Assembly (NCBI GenBank): GCA_029204225.1
Contig: CM055103.1
Coordinates: 8,078,866 to 8,142,865 of the forward strand
Direction: 5' to 3'
Source: Diphasiastrum complanatum
Taxonomy: Eukaryota; Streptophyta; Lycopodiopsida; Lycopodiales; Lycopodiaceae
DNA length: 64,000 bases
Part shown: piece after piece, positions 12,140 through 23,704 of the stretch
Layout of the letters: each line of letters starts with the position of its first letter
How positions within the stretch are numbered: position 1 is the first letter of the stretch
The notes under the pieces: model-generated
What the model was told of the DNA's origin: nothing
The model's input: the letters and a program-made list of their open reading frames with translations, nothing else
Database searches by the model: none
Position numbers and translations under genes: made by a program

Positions 12140-12730
12140 CTCCCTCTTCAACTAGTTTTAGCATAGACTTTGATAATACTCCAAGTGAAGTCCTATGCTT
12201 CATGAACAAGTCTTTTCCCAATGCTTTGGTGAAGATATCAGCTACACATTCCCTTGAAGACACATGTTGAAGCTCCACCTCCTTTGCAATGACTCGCTCC
12301 CTCACAAAATGATATTGTATCTCAATATGCTTGCTCCTAGCATGAAAGATAGAATTGGATGCCATTCTTTGGGCTGATTGATTGTCACAAAAGATGATTG
12401 GGCTCTCTGAAAAATCCAGCAAGTGAAGATCCTTGATCATCCTTTTGATCCATACCATCTCCTTTGTGCAATGTGTAAGAGCTTTGTACTCGGCCTCACT
12501 AGATGACAATGAGATAGTGGCTTGTTTCTTTGACATCCATGATATAGCTCCATCACCTATGAAAATACAATAAGCACTAATGGATTTCCTATCCATTACA
12601 TCTCCAGCATAGTCCGAATCTGAAAATCCAAAAAGATTAGGTGATGATCCCTCATACAATATGCCAAAATCTCGAGTTCCAATGATGTACCTCAAAACTC
12701 GCTTTCCTAGCTTCCAATGCTCCTAGCATA
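12135..12730 (-). pseudogene. Copia RNase H of the chimeric element
   Basis: Begins at H-W-K-L-G-K-R-V-L-R-Y and contains F-S-D-S-D-Y-A-G-D (first catalytic Asp), S-S-S-E-A-E-Y-K-A-L (catalytic Glu), I-F-C-D-N-Q-S-A (second Asp) and A-R-S-K-H-I-E-I-Q-Y-H-F. All are normal copia RNase H motifs. From 12695 to the stop the frame is fully open for 186 codons, so this domain looks intact although the RT that should precede it is absent. A stop and frame change separate it from the captured segment. Confidence 0.88.
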
Positions 12731-13720
12731 GTTTTTGCCAATAGAAATTTGATCCATCATAAGAATGATCTTCTTCCTAAGAATAGATCTCCTTTCAATG
12801 ATCATGTAATGCTCAAAATAGAAACAACAATAATTGATATAGAGAATAGTGTCCACATGGGATGCTTCACTATTTCTTACACCAATTTTACATGTAAAAA
12901 TGTGACTAGAACATGAAGAATCAAATAGAATGTAAATGAGATGATTCCACCATGCTTCCAACTCTAAACTCTCTGGAAAAATATAGCAAACAAACAATAA
13001 ATGTGAGTGATCAACTTTTGCTTGCATGTCTCCTCCTCCTTTGTCCTTTGTTGCCTTGTATCCACCATGATACTCCATGAATGAGCCTCCATCTCCATCT
13101 TGCCACAAGAAACCATCAAACCTTGGAAATCCATGAGTAGGTGAGTACATTAATGATGCAAATCCAGCACCACATGACTCCATAAACCAAGTAGGTTGCA
13201 CTAGTCCATCTTCAAGATCTACTTGACACAAGAAAATGACCATGAATTCACCAAAAATTGACAATCTCCAAGTATTGGCACCAAGTAGCTCAACACTTGA
13301 GAACTTGATCATGGATGAGTGATATAATGAGCCTCCAATAGCTTCATTTCCATCAGCAAAATCAGCCAAGAAGTCTAGTACAAATCCAACATCTAAACAA
13401 TGCTCACCAATGTAGCTAGTTTTACCATATCTTGACAATTTGCACACATCCACATGAAATTGCTCAAACATGAGATAGAACAAGTAAAGTAAACTTGAAC
13501 AACACTTCCTCGATGATCCTTTGACCTTACTTGAGTCTTAAATATGCTGCAAAAATAGATCCATAACACCTTTGCCAATTACCTCTCCTTTGATGCTCTT
13601 GACTAGCTCCAAATTGCCAACTTCCCTTTTGACTAGTTGAAGCGCTTTGAGATCAACCTCTTGATCTTCAACTTGACCATCAAAGTCATTGAACAAAATT
13701 TCCAGATCCATTACTTGATT
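12707..13720 (-). pseudogene. Unidentified captured segment in place of copia RT
   Basis: A 258-codon open frame (13483-12707) extends upstream in the same frame to about 13720 with one TAA (13540-13538). No RT motif is present: there is no D-V-x-x-A-F-L, Y-G-L-K-Q or Y-V-D-D. Readable text includes V-D-L-K-A-L-Q, N-L-E-L-V-K-S-I-K-G-E, R-K-C-C-S-S-L and H-V-D-V-C. I do not recognise it. The 5' 300 bp occur also at 43768-44080, where pol runs into it in frame (G-C-F-H-V-F-I-A-S-N-G-S-G-K). Lesions in the two copies differ, so the shared ancestor was probably open. A host gene fragment is the favoured inference. Confidence 0.6.
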
Positions 13721-14582
13721 TTACAGCAAGATAACATCCATCCACTTGCATAGCTCCATGTACACAAGAAGATCCTCCAAAAGATGTTCCACTCTTCATA
13801 AGAGATCGATACTCAAGATCCATTGCTTGGATCCAATCCTCTTCTTTCCTTGCTTGATCTACACTTGTAGGCTCATCCAAAGAGGTTAGAAAAGCAACAT
13901 AAATTCCAGAAACTACTTGCTTACCCTTTTGATTATATGTGAGCCTTGAAGGTACTTGTCTTTCTCTTGATGTTCTCCTTGGCTTTTGACTTGATGAAGG
14001 TCCATCATCACCACCATCCAAAGTAGGATCCTTCTCATCAACATCAAGAATGTTAGATCCATCTACTTTACCATCAATCATGCTTGAAGACACCTTTGGA
14101 ATGTTTCCCTCATAAAAAATGACATCTCTACCAACAATTACTTTGTTAGTAGAAGGAATGTAAACCTTGTAGGCTTTACTCACCTCACTATATCCAACAA
14201 AAATACCTCTTCTTGAAGATGGATCCTCCTTGGTCATATCATCAAGAGTAATGTTGACATAGCATGTGCATCCAAAGGTTCTTAGAAAGTTGACACTCGG
14301 CCTCCTCTTGAATAGCATCTCAAAAGGTGTCCTTCCATCCAAAATAGCACTCGGCCACCTATTGCACAAGAAATTGGCACACAACAAAGCTTGATCCCAA
14401 AATGGTTTGTCAAGATTAGCACTTAACCTCATAGCTTTAGCACTTTCACATAAAGTCCTATTCTTCCTTTCAGCCACTCCATTTTGTTGTGAGGTCCTTG
14501 ATGTTGTATACTCCCTCTTGATCCCATGCTCATCACAAAAAGGCCTTGAACTTGTTAGATATGTACTCACCACCATTGTCAC
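13721..14582 (-). pseudogene. Copia integrase C-terminal half and linker (chimeric element)
   Basis: Encodes S-Q-Q-N-G-V-A-E-R-K-N-R-T-L (catalytic Glu of the D,D-35-E triad), N-F-L-R-T-F-G-C-T-C-Y-V, then the Pro/Ser-rich linker with V-P-S-R-L-T-Y and the first RT-side residues W-I-Q-A-M-D-L-E-Y. It overlaps the upstream frame by about 50 bp, so a single frameshift separates the second Asp from the Glu. After S-L-M-K-S-G-T the copia homology fades and the captured segment begins. A TGA at 13688-13686 follows a 4-base loss relative to the second copy. Confidence 0.85.
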
Positions 14583-16275
14583 CTCTCAAGCACTTGATCT
14601 TTGTGAAAAATTGGTTCTCCCTTGCATTCTTGAACTTGACAAAGACATCATACACTTCATCCTTGCTCTTTAGTAGATAGATCCAACAAAATCTACTAAA
14701 ATAATCAATGAATGTTACATACATCTTAGCTCCACTATTGCTAATTGTAGTAAATCCATGAATATCCGAATGTACAAGTTGAAAAGGCTTTGTAGATCTA
14801 GAAATAGATCTAGTATAAGGTAGTCTATGTGACTTAGACAAAGCACAAGACTCACAAACATGCTTGTCATTACTTAAGAAACTTGGAAGACCAATCACAA
14901 CCTTCTTCCTTGCCATTACCTCCAATGACTTGAAGTTGAGGTGTCCCATCCTTTTGTGCCAAACCTCTTGAATAGAAATTTGCTCCCTTGCAACACATCC
15001 AACTTGTTTATCAATAACACAAGCATCAATTTTGAACAACTTCCCTTGCCTTTTACCTTTTCCAATCAAGACATCCTTCCTTTTGATCAAACAAGCATCT
15101 CCATCAAACTCCACCTTGAGGCCCTTACTTAGCATTTGACTCACACTAAGCAAATTCTTGGTAATAGATGGAATAAACAAGACATCCTCCAAATGAACAT
15201 TCCTATTTGTAGAGAGAGAAATAAGAATTGTGCCAATCCCTTTGATTGCACACTCACCATCATTGGTCGTGTAGATCACCCTCTTGTCATCTCCATATGC
15301 CAACAAAGAAGTGAAGTACTCTTTGTGAAAGGTCATGTGTGAACTTGCTCCACTATCAATCCACCAAGGATCTAGATCTCCATCATTAGCAAGCATACAT
15401 GAAGACATCACAAAAGCATCATCATTTGCATCTTGCACATCCAAACCATCCTCATCAAGAGTAAGATTACCTTGCTTGTCTCCTTGATCTCTCTTCTTCT
15501 TGTAGCACTCACTTGCAAAGTGTCCTTTGATGCCACAATAGAAGCACTTGAGCTTTGACTTATCTTTCTTTTTGCCAAAAGAAGAAGTCTCACCTTGATA
15601 TTGTCCTTTAGACTTCCCTTTGCCTTTTCCCTTGAACTTGCCTTTGATGAACATAGCATCCTCTTCATAATGAGATGTCGATGTAGATCCACCTCCTCTT
15701 GATTGAAGCCTATACTCCTCATTCACCAAGATCTCTTGCAAATCCACAATACTTGGCAAAGTCTTTTGAATAGCAAAACTTTGAACAAGATTAGCATGAT
15801 TATCCAACAAGCCATTAAGCATAACTTGAACAAGCTCTACCTCCTTAATGCTTTCATCAATACATGCTAACTCATCATTGAATGCCTTAACCCTCAAAAC
15901 AAGAGCATGAATACTCTCTTCCTTCTTTTGCAAACTTTGAAAGATTTGCCTCCTAAGAGTAAGCACTCTTGATGTAGACTTGGATTCATAAAGCTTCTTC
16001 AAAGCTTCCCAAACCTCCAAAGATGATGTGCACTTACCAACTTCCTTGAGAAGTTCAATGGTAACATTCATCTTGATCATGTGTAGAGCTTTCTTTGCTC
16101 TCTTGTCATACCTCACTTGATCTTGTTGAGTTGCTGCTCTCTCCTACAAACCTACAACAATCTCCATCAACTCATTCATCTCCAATAAGGACTCCATCCT
16201 CACCTTCCAAGTAGAATAGTTGATTGAGGTAAGCCTATCATTGCTCTCCAACATAAATCCACCACTTGTAGCCAT
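14533..16275 (-). pseudogene. Copia Gag, protease and integrase N-terminal half (chimeric element)
   Basis: Gag starts at the ATG at 16275-16273 (M-A-T-S-G-G-F-M) and is open apart from TAG at 16146-16144. It has a UBN2-like Gag body, the zinc knuckle C-F-Y-C-G-I-K-G-H-F-A-S-E-C, and the protease site W-W-I-D-S-G-A-S-S-H-M. Pre-integrase zinc follows (H-K-R-M-G-H ... C-E-S-C), then integrase V-H-S-D-I-H-G (first Asp) and R-G-D-N-G-G-E-Y (second Asp). Apart from one stop the polyprotein is intact over 1.7 kb, unusually good for this window. It would make virus-like particles and integrase but no RT. Confidence 0.88.
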
Positions 16276-16480
16276 GTTGAAGTGACTTGATCTTCTCTTT
16301 CAACATGTTCCAATGCAAAAAGCACTCTCTTGAATGTCAACAAATGAACTCAAGAAGAAATCACAAAGATATGGAACCTCTCAAATCTCTCCTAGCACTT
16401 CTAACTAGAAAATCAACACATAGAATAGTGAAATCTTGATCAACCTATGATCTATCCTCAATCTAATGATTCTTGCCACT

Positions 16481-16775
16481 AATCATTTTATTTGTAGACA
16501 ACCCGTTTATGGGTTTCTTTTATTGATATCACAATAGATTCTTACAATCAGCTTGTGTCCATAGTCTGATAATGGAATGCAATTTTTTTATATGATAAAA
16601 AGACATTGGCATGTATTTGCTGATAGTGAATCTCAATGTTCTTCCATAAGTTGGATTGTTTCGCCAATATCTCTGCATTTGATCTCGAGCTCATGTCTTT
16701 TATGTACCTACATAAAACTAATACAAAGTTAGTTAGAATTAGTATAGAGTTTGTATTAGAAAGTTTTAATTGAAA
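16481..16775. other. Left edge of the 10-kb insertion, no gene
   Basis: Begins immediately after the 18-bp repeat and shows no coding potential. No poly-A or poly-T tail marks the insertion edge. Confidence 0.4.
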
Positions 16776-18020
16776 CTATTCATAAAAGATCAAGTGTTTA
16801 CAGTTATTTACGAGTTTACCATTGAAAATGAATCTAAAGTCTGAAAGTACATTATCTCGTAGGAGCAATAGTTCCCGTTGGATGTAGTTTAGACTCCAAT
16901 TTTCTTCCACCTCAACACATGTCAAAACGGCATCATTGTATATAATTTCAATATTTTTTCGTTTTGAATGTCCAGTGGCTTCCAAATCTTGATCGAGTGG
17001 CACCCATTTACTTTTATTTTTTTTCCATCTTTGATAATGGAAGCATAAGCTCAATATTTATTTTTCAATTTGATAACGGAAGCACATGGAAGACATTTTA
17101 ATTCTGTATTCTATTTTTCCATCTGATCTTTTGTCCCAGCCTTCATTCATAAGTTCAGATAATAAACTATCTGATAAATTTTTGCATACAAACATCGTTG
17201 GGGTTCTGTGTACATTGACACTTGAAAAGAAATCCACAAATATATCCAAGGAAATAAGAAATAAACCAACTCAATCTGACTGTTTTTTATCCCGTGCTCA
17301 TTTTTAATGAATTTTTTACATCATCATATATCTTGCAACGAAATGATTCTGAAACTGTAGCATATGGTGCAATCCATTCATCACTTTCAAAACTAGGTAA
17401 TGGAATTGGTACTATTTGTCCAAAATTTTCTTTTGTATCAAGAATGTACATTGATTCATAAAAAAAGATTCCACTATCAGCTAGACCTTTGCAGTTCTAC
17501 CTCGATATTGCAACTGTCCGATATCAGTGTGAATAACATCTAACACACCTGCTAAAGATCCACTCAGTTCCCATTCATTTATGCTGGATGGATATAAATC
17601 TACAAGAGAAAAATGATCAGATTGGCAAGTTTACTATTAGATATTTATGAATGACAAAAATCAAAGTATCAAAAATATCAATGCTTTGTGATCCTGACGA
17701 TTGAATCCTTGCACATTTATCTCTGAATGCATATATACATGTTGGACTAGAATTTTAGAAATAGATTTTCATCCTGATGATGTTCTGAAATCCAAAATTT
17801 TGGCCTTCCAATAAGATCGAAATGATAGTTTTGACCTTCTCCTTTTTCGAAATGGTCCTCTTGATGATGGATGCATCAAAACCCAAGAGTTTTTTGAATA
17901 TTTTCTTGGCACCCATAATCCATTATCATCTATCTCGTTGAATAGAAGCACAGAGTCGATTGAGTAGCACGACTTCCTTGATGGCGCCATTCGTAATTTG
18001 CATGCAAAAATTTGAAACAA
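16776..18020 (-). pseudogene. Unidentified multi-segment gene relic
   Basis: Minus-strand open pieces in order: 18020-17769 (M-A-P-S-R-K-S-C-Y ... L-W-V-P-R-K-Y), about 17600-17505 (L-Y-P-S-S-I-N-E-W-E-L), 17500-17290 (S-G-I-F-F-Y-E-S-M-Y-I-L-D), 17249-17058 and 17054-16776 (W-S-L-N-Y-I-Q-R-E-L ... F-R-F-I-F-N-G-K-L-V). The intervals could be short introns or deletions. The end piece resembles a ubiquitin-like fold signature (I-R-x-E-L ... D-F-x-F-x-x-x-G-x-x-V), but I cannot name it. It does not look like a retrotransposon. Possibly carried in by the surrounding insertion. Confidence 0.35.
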
Positions 18021-18458
18021 TGAACTATGAATCTGAAATTTTGCATAGACAAAAAGCCATGAATCTGAGAAAAAGTGTTAATTTGAAACACTAATCTATT
18101 TGGCGCCACAAATTAACTCTGGTTATCCCTGTTAACCATGGTTTGACAATGCATATACATTAATGGTATATCGATTTTCTCATCTCAACCATCTATCATA
18201 TTCATTTTAATATTTTTGGGTCTCTTCGGGCAGTGATGAGCTGGAAGGGCATGCCTCATCAACCAATAGCATTTCCACATGTTGTCCGATGAAACAACAA
18301 TATATTTAAAAAGTTTCTATTTTATTTATATTTGGAAAATTTTACGTTACGTAAAACCCCGAAGCTAAGGTTTCAAGTGGTCCACATGGCAACGAAAATA
18401 AGAAAAAAATAAAAAAGCATCTTTTTCAAAGGCCCTCGTCGGGCTCTAAGTTTCTCTA

Positions 18459-18976
18459 ATGAAAGACTCCTACAGAACGACTAAGATTTTGGAGTTAGTG
18501 CATTCTGACATCTGCGGACCATTCAATGTGATCTCAGTAGGAGGTTCAAAGTATTATATAAACTTTATTTATGACTATAGCAAATTTTCCAGAGTGTACT
18601 TCATTCAGAATAAATCTGAAGCACTTGATAAATTCACAGCATAAGCATCTCTCAAGGACGACTGTCCTGCGAAGCAGAGTATGTTGCAGCAGCAAGGATG
18701 GCCAACGAGATAATTTGGCTAAGGCAGTTTCTGGACGAATTGGGCAAAACAAGGAACGAGCCTCTGGTCTTGCAGATGGACAACACCTCTGCAATACACC
18801 TAACAAAAGATCATGTGTTCCATTCTAGAACAAAACACATCGCGATCAAGTATCACTTGATCAGTGATCTAATTGAAAAGAATATGCTGCAGATCACCTT
18901 CATCGGGACGAAAGACATGTGTAAAAACAATTTTTTTTTTCAAAATAGCCTAGACACTAGGAAATCTGCTTTTTGA
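18459..18976 (+). pseudogene. Copia integrase and RNase H scraps joined by a deletion
   Basis: The first 180 bp encode integrase (L-V-H-S-D-I-C-G-P, then F-I-Y-D-Y-S-K-F-S-R). The sequence then jumps to RNase H: A-E-Y-V-A-A-A-R, L-Q-M-D-N-T-S-A-I-H-L and S-R-T-K-H-I-A-I-K-Y-H. The integrase C-terminal part and RT are deleted. It is plus strand, opposite to the relics on either side. Confidence 0.8.
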
Positions 18977-20223
18977 TCTAGAATTACTAAAACTAACTTC
19001 ATACAAGAAATCATTTGATCAATCTACTGATTATGTATGCAACATGCTCCAAGCATGCATACAGGTCTATCCATACATTCCCATCAACAGACAATCACTA
19101 CACTGAGTTACAAGCATGCATGCATCAGAACATTTCAAAAAATTTGCAAATTTTAGTTCAAAAATTGCCAAACTTCCGACAGCCATAACTTTCTCTACAA
19201 TGCACCAAATTGTTGTTGTAAAACATAGTACAGAGGGAGGTGGGTCTACAAGGCACTTGCCACATCACCTTGCCACCTAAGCTTCACACGTGCAAGCTGT
19301 AAATGACAGAAAATCAGGTAGGAGGGCACACTTTTTGTAGGTGGTATCATGAAAATTTCAACTCCAACCCAATAAACATCCAATAAGAGGTTACAACCAC
19401 TCTACTAAGGTTCATTAGAGAGGCATAGAAGCTTCTAACAGGTCCAACAAGTAATCATAGGCTTAGATCATGCAAAAAATGCATTTTTGGCCTCCTTCAA
19501 CAAGCAAAATTTTAATATGATGGTGTCTAATGCTCACCTATCCAAATTGGATGCATGATGGCTCAAAATAGATGCAATCCATCATATCTTTAAGCTTGTA
19601 ATGAGAACCAACAAGTTCAGACCCCCATTTGGTAGGTATTCATGCCCAAAAATCACCACAAAATTAGTCCAAAAAACATCAAAAAACCATGATTTTTGAC
19701 CATTTTTGACCAAAATTTGTGAGATAAATCCACAAATAAGTACAATCGGATCCAAATCCCTGTAAATCCATTACATGCAAGCACTACAAATTCTGATTTC
19801 AGTCAAATATGAATTCTATAGCCCATTTCTAGTCCAAAAACCCCAATTTTTGGACCAAAATCACTATCTAATCATCCTTTTGACTATTCAAACATCATAC
19901 AATCATTAGATCCAATCATTAATGACTGTAAAATAGCAAGTACAATCTGAAAAATGTATTACATTAGTATCTATGATCAATTTCAAGCAAAAAACTCAAA
20001 TTCTAGGTGAAAAAATCACTAAAACCATCAAAAATCATTTGATTTCCATCAAAAACTATGGAGAGAACCCATCATTATGATCTTTAGGCTGAAATTACGC
20101 CATTTTCAGAGAAGACACCTACTTGGAGATCAATTCCACCACTTGGAAGTAACATGCAAGGAGAAATCCACAAAAACTGAGAAAATACAAAAAGTAGCTC
20201 CACCTTCCAATTGATGCAAATCC
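18977..20223. other. No gene; probable 5' leader of a minus-strand LTR element
   Basis: AT-rich sequence without a domain. It lies just inside the primer binding site at 20224-20238 in minus orientation, where an untranslated leader would be. 'ttttgaccatttttgaccaaaa' style short repeats occur near 19690-19720. Confidence 0.4.
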
Positions 20224-20516
20224 ATAGCTTTGATACCACTGTAAGAATCGCCTTATAAAGATCTGACTAGATCTTGTTGCAAAACAACCAAAAGGACACC
20301 TATGGAGCAAAACCAACCATCCAATCCTAAATCCCTCCTAGAGTTCCCTCCTAGATCTAGCCCCCAAGCCATGGTGAATGAATGAAAAAGAGGAGAGGAA
20401 TCCTGGCTAAAGAAAGTAAATTTCCAATAAGGAGATGGGCAAGATTTCATGGTAAGTATTCTCTCTCCAAGGAGAGAATTTCCCTTAGGATCCCCATGCA
20501 GCCTATATTGGCTATT
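20224..20516 (-). repeat. Primer binding site and part of an LTR, interrupted by a copia
   Basis: On the minus strand TGGTATCAAAGCTAT (20238-20224) is a tRNA-Met-type primer binding site. It directly follows sequence ending ...GATTCTTACA at 20240, a typical LTR end. The LTR is cut at 20516 by the complete copia and appears to continue after it at 26389-26597, where it starts TGTTACGTCC on the minus strand. Confidence 0.6.
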
Positions 20517-21174
20517 TGTTAGAATTTAGCAATTTTCACATGGTTTTTGATGAATATTAGACATCTATCTGGATCCACACGTGTGAGGACCTGTCCACAC
20601 GTGTGAAATGACACTTGTAATATTCAGATCCATTTTGATTAGCTTTCATTTGAGTATAATATGACATCTCCTAAATTATAGGAGTTAGGTCCTAGATTGT
20701 AGGAATCTAGAAGGTCAACACAAACCACCAATGGAAACTTGATAGATCTTATCCAAAGTGGATATGGATAAGTACAATGAGCTGTCCTACACGTGCTGGA
20801 TGTAGCTTAGAGAGAGATTATGGTGATTTTGTACTTGATCCATGATGGATCCATTTTTTAGCTAATCATGAGAAATCTTGGTTTGTGTACCTATCATTGT
20901 GTTTTGACTCTCTTAAGCACTTTCTTTGTGGATGAATGCTTTGTAAATGATAAATAAACTATTTCTCTGATATCAGGCTGTACAATAGCTGTACTTCACA
21001 CGTGTGAAGCCATGGATCATCTTTTTTTATTGTTCTTGCTTGGAATCACAAAGATTGTCAAGTAGAAGCTAGATTTGGAAGCTAATCTTGATATAGATCA
21101 AGATCCCAAGCTACCAATCACTCTTTGTGATCATTTGTAAATCAATTTCAGTCCTTAAACTCTAAAAACTGACA
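20517..21174 (+). repeat. 5' LTR of the complete copia
   Basis: 658 bp, TG...CA. It contains four CACGTG boxes (20578, 20598, 20790, 20999), the last in a 16-bp perfect palindrome CTTCACACGTGTGAAG at 20994-21009. Confidence 0.95.
20578..21004. promoter_or_regulatory. G-box (CACGTG) cluster in a copia LTR
   Basis: CACGTG at 20578-20583 and 20598-20603 are exactly 20 bp apart inside repeated CCACACGTGTGA units. Others are at 20790-20795 and 20999-21004, and another at 21338-21343 lies in the leader within a 16-bp palindrome. G-boxes are bound by plant bZIP and bHLH factors, and ACGTG is the core of abscisic-acid response elements. Stress or light control of the LTR is inference. Confidence 0.6.
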
Positions 21175-21190
21175 TGGTATCAAAGCCAAG
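21175..21190 (+). other. Primer binding site (tRNA-Met type)
   Basis: TGGTATCAAAGCCAAG follows the LTR end directly. Plant copia elements usually have TGGTATCAGAGC; here one G is A. Confidence 0.9.
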
Positions 21191-21796
21191 TCAAAGAGCT
21201 AAGTTGATGATCCAAAAATCTTCATTTTGGTGAAAGCATTGGTGCTAGAGTCACTTTGCAGGAGGGCGACATTTTCTAATAGTTTACTTGTGATGTTGAG
21301 GTTCAGATTAGTGTGTAAAGTTCAGATGTACTTCTCACACGTGTGAGAGGCTACTAGAGTTGTACTTTCACCAGAACTTTGTGTTTTTTCAATATTTGAG
21401 CTTCAAACAAGTTGTGTAGAGTGAAACTAGTGATGTGCTTATGAAAAACCATTGTTTCCATTAAAGATTTGATGAGTAAATGGTGTTAGAATCTTATTAA
21501 GCCTACAAATCCTTGTGAGAGAGTTTGAGGCTTATGTTTTTAGTTCAAGAGTGAAACTAAAACCAATTCTAAACACCATAGGAAGGCATTGGCACTTCCA
21601 AAAATCAAATCCTAGGTTCTAAGTGAATAGATTGTGTAGAATACACTTTACCAAATCTTTTTGAGTTCAAGATCATTATAGATCTTGCTTCTTGAGTCTA
21701 GTGAGATTCAAGAGAGTAGCATTTTAGCTAAATTTTGAGAAAGGAAGAAGGGAGAGCCTTTGAATAGTACATTTGTTGTACTTGATACTAGATAGA

Positions 21797-22789
21797 ATGG
21801 GTTCAATTGGAACCTATCTTCTTGAGGCTAGTGAAAGGCCAAATTCTAATAATTATTCAACTTGGAAAGTAAGAATGGAGTCACTACTTGTGCTCCAAGA
21901 TATGTTTGATCTTGTCATAGGAGAGGAAGAAGAACCTCAAGGAGGGCAAGATCAAGTGAGGTACAAAAAGAGAGCTAGACTAGCATTACATTGTTTGAAA
22001 ATGAATGTTAGTAATGAACTTCTAAAGGAAGTAGCATCTTGTACCTCGGCCAAGGAAGCATGGAACTACCTCAAAGGGATTTATGAATCCAAAAATACCT
22101 CTAGAGTGCTTATGATTAGAAACAAAGTTCTTCAAAGCATTAGAGGGAATTATGAGAGTGCTCAAGAGTATGTCTTGAGAATAAAATCTCTCAACAAATA
22201 ACTTTCCATCATTAGTGAGTGTATTCATGATGATGAACTTGTTTAAATCATTATGAATGGTCTTGGAGCTGAGTTCTCCAATCTTGTACAAATCTTTGCC
22301 ATTCAAGATGCACTACCTTCCATTGACAAGCTCCATAGTGTGCTTGTGGCCGAGGAGAGTAGGATCCTTCATGTCAAGCAAAGGATTGGATCCTTAAAGT
22401 TGCATGATGGTGATGAGAAGGCCAACTTCTCAAGCAAGGGAAAGGCAAAGTCAAAGAAGAAGATCCAACACAAGGAGACCAAGAATGATGATCAACCATC
22501 TAGCTCCAAAGGTGGAAAAAATAACAAAGACAAACTCAAGTGCTTCTTTTGTGAAAAGAAGGGGCACTTTGCATCCGAGTGTTTCAAGAAGAAGAATGCA
22601 CAAGGAGAGAGCAAACAAGGCAACCTCACTCTTGAGGAAGATGAGGATGAAGTGGATTCATCCTTGATGGCTTCTACATCAACATCAAAGAGCTACTCCA
22701 ATGACACATGGTGGATTGATAGTGGGGCTAGTTCCCACATGACATTCCAAAAGGATTTTTTCTCAACCCTTGTACCTTTTAATTTGTAG
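21797..22789 (+). pseudogene. Copia gag and protease N-terminal part
   Basis: The start M-G-S-I-G-T-Y-L-L-E at 21797 fits a copia Gag N terminus, with N-Y-S-T-W-K-V-R-M-E soon after. Stops TAA at 22199 and near 22244 interrupt the same frame. The zinc knuckle C-F-F-C-E-K-K-G-H-F-A-S-E-C is complete (CX2CX4HX4C). The protease active site W-W-I-D-S-G-A-S-S-H-M is intact, with TAG at 22787 shortly after. A frameshift follows before the next segment. Gag forms the particle and protease cleaves the polyprotein. Confidence 0.9.
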
Positions 22790-22842
22790 GTTGTAAAAAG
22801 TCTATTCTAACAGCAAGTGATCAAGAATGTAGAATAGATGGA

Positions 22843-23704
22843 GTGGGAACTATTCCCTTAAGTCTTGGACCCTCTAAAAGAGTAGATCTTGATAATGTAC
22901 TCTATGTTCCTACACTCACTAGGAATTTGTTAAGTGTAGGACAATTGATGGATGATGGCTTAGATGTCCATTTTAAGCAAGGTGTTTGCTCCATAATGAT
23001 GAATAATACTTGCATTGTAAAGGGATTCAAGCAAGGAAGGCTTTTTAAGCTTGATGCTAATGTTTTTCTTGGAAGTGTGAACATGGTGAAGGAGGAGCTC
23101 AATCAAGTGGAGCTTTGGCATAAGAGGTTGGGCCACCCCAACTTCAAATCTATGGAGATGCTATGCACCAAGGATCTTGCTCTCGGCCTTCCAAAGACAC
23201 TCTCAAAGTGTGGAAAAAGTTGTGAAGCTTGTAGCCTCTCAAAGGCACACAAGCTACCTTTTGATATCTCTTCCATTAGATCTACAAAAGCATTAGATCT
23301 TATTCATAGTGATGTGCACTCTTTTTCTCAAGAATCTAATGGAGGTGCATCTATGTATTTATCTTTTATTGATGATTACTCTAGATACACTTGGATTGAA
23401 CTTTTGGATTCCCAAAGTAAAGTGTTTGAAGCTTTTGTTAAGTTCAAAACTCTAGCTGAAAATCAACTTGATGCTAGAATTAAAGTATTGAGAAGTGATA
23501 ATGGTGTAGAGTATATCTCCACCAAGATGATAGACTTTTGTAATCCAATGGCATTAAGAGAGAACTTACATGTATTTATAGTCCTCAACAAAATGGTATA
23601 GCCGAGAGGATGAATAGAACACTATGTGAGTGTGCTAAGGCTTTAAGGATAGATGCATCTCTACCTAAGTCCTTTTGGGGAGAGGCTATTATTTGTGCAA
23701 TTGC
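22843..23704 (+). pseudogene. Copia protease C-terminal part and integrase
   Basis: Starts in the protease tail (L-D-N-V-L-Y-V-P-T-L-T-R-N-L-L-S), then the pre-integrase zinc motif (W-H-K-R-L-G-H ... C-E-A-C), I-H-S-D-V-H (first catalytic Asp) and L-R-S-D-N-G-V-E-Y (second). A frameshift near 23570 moves the Glu motif P-Q-Q-N-G-I-A-E-R into another frame, and a second shift near 23700 returns the frame. Integrase is therefore broken. Confidence 0.9.

Larger units (their letters stand above)
11490..16480 (-). mobile_element. Copia element with its RT domain replaced by unrelated sequence
   Basis: Order on the minus strand: gag, protease, integrase, linker, non-RT segment, RNase H, PPT, 3' LTR. 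Gag to integrase is well preserved. Where copia RT should begin (normally G-C-K-W-V) the sequence switches to something unrelated and returns to copia at H-W-K-L-G-K-R-V-L-R-Y near 12725, so RT and its catalytic Y-V-D-D are absent. A second copy of the same join lies at 43768-45303. The 5' end stops at 16480 in an 18-bp sequence that recurs at 26598. Without RT the family could move only with enzymes from relatives. Confidence 0.8.
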
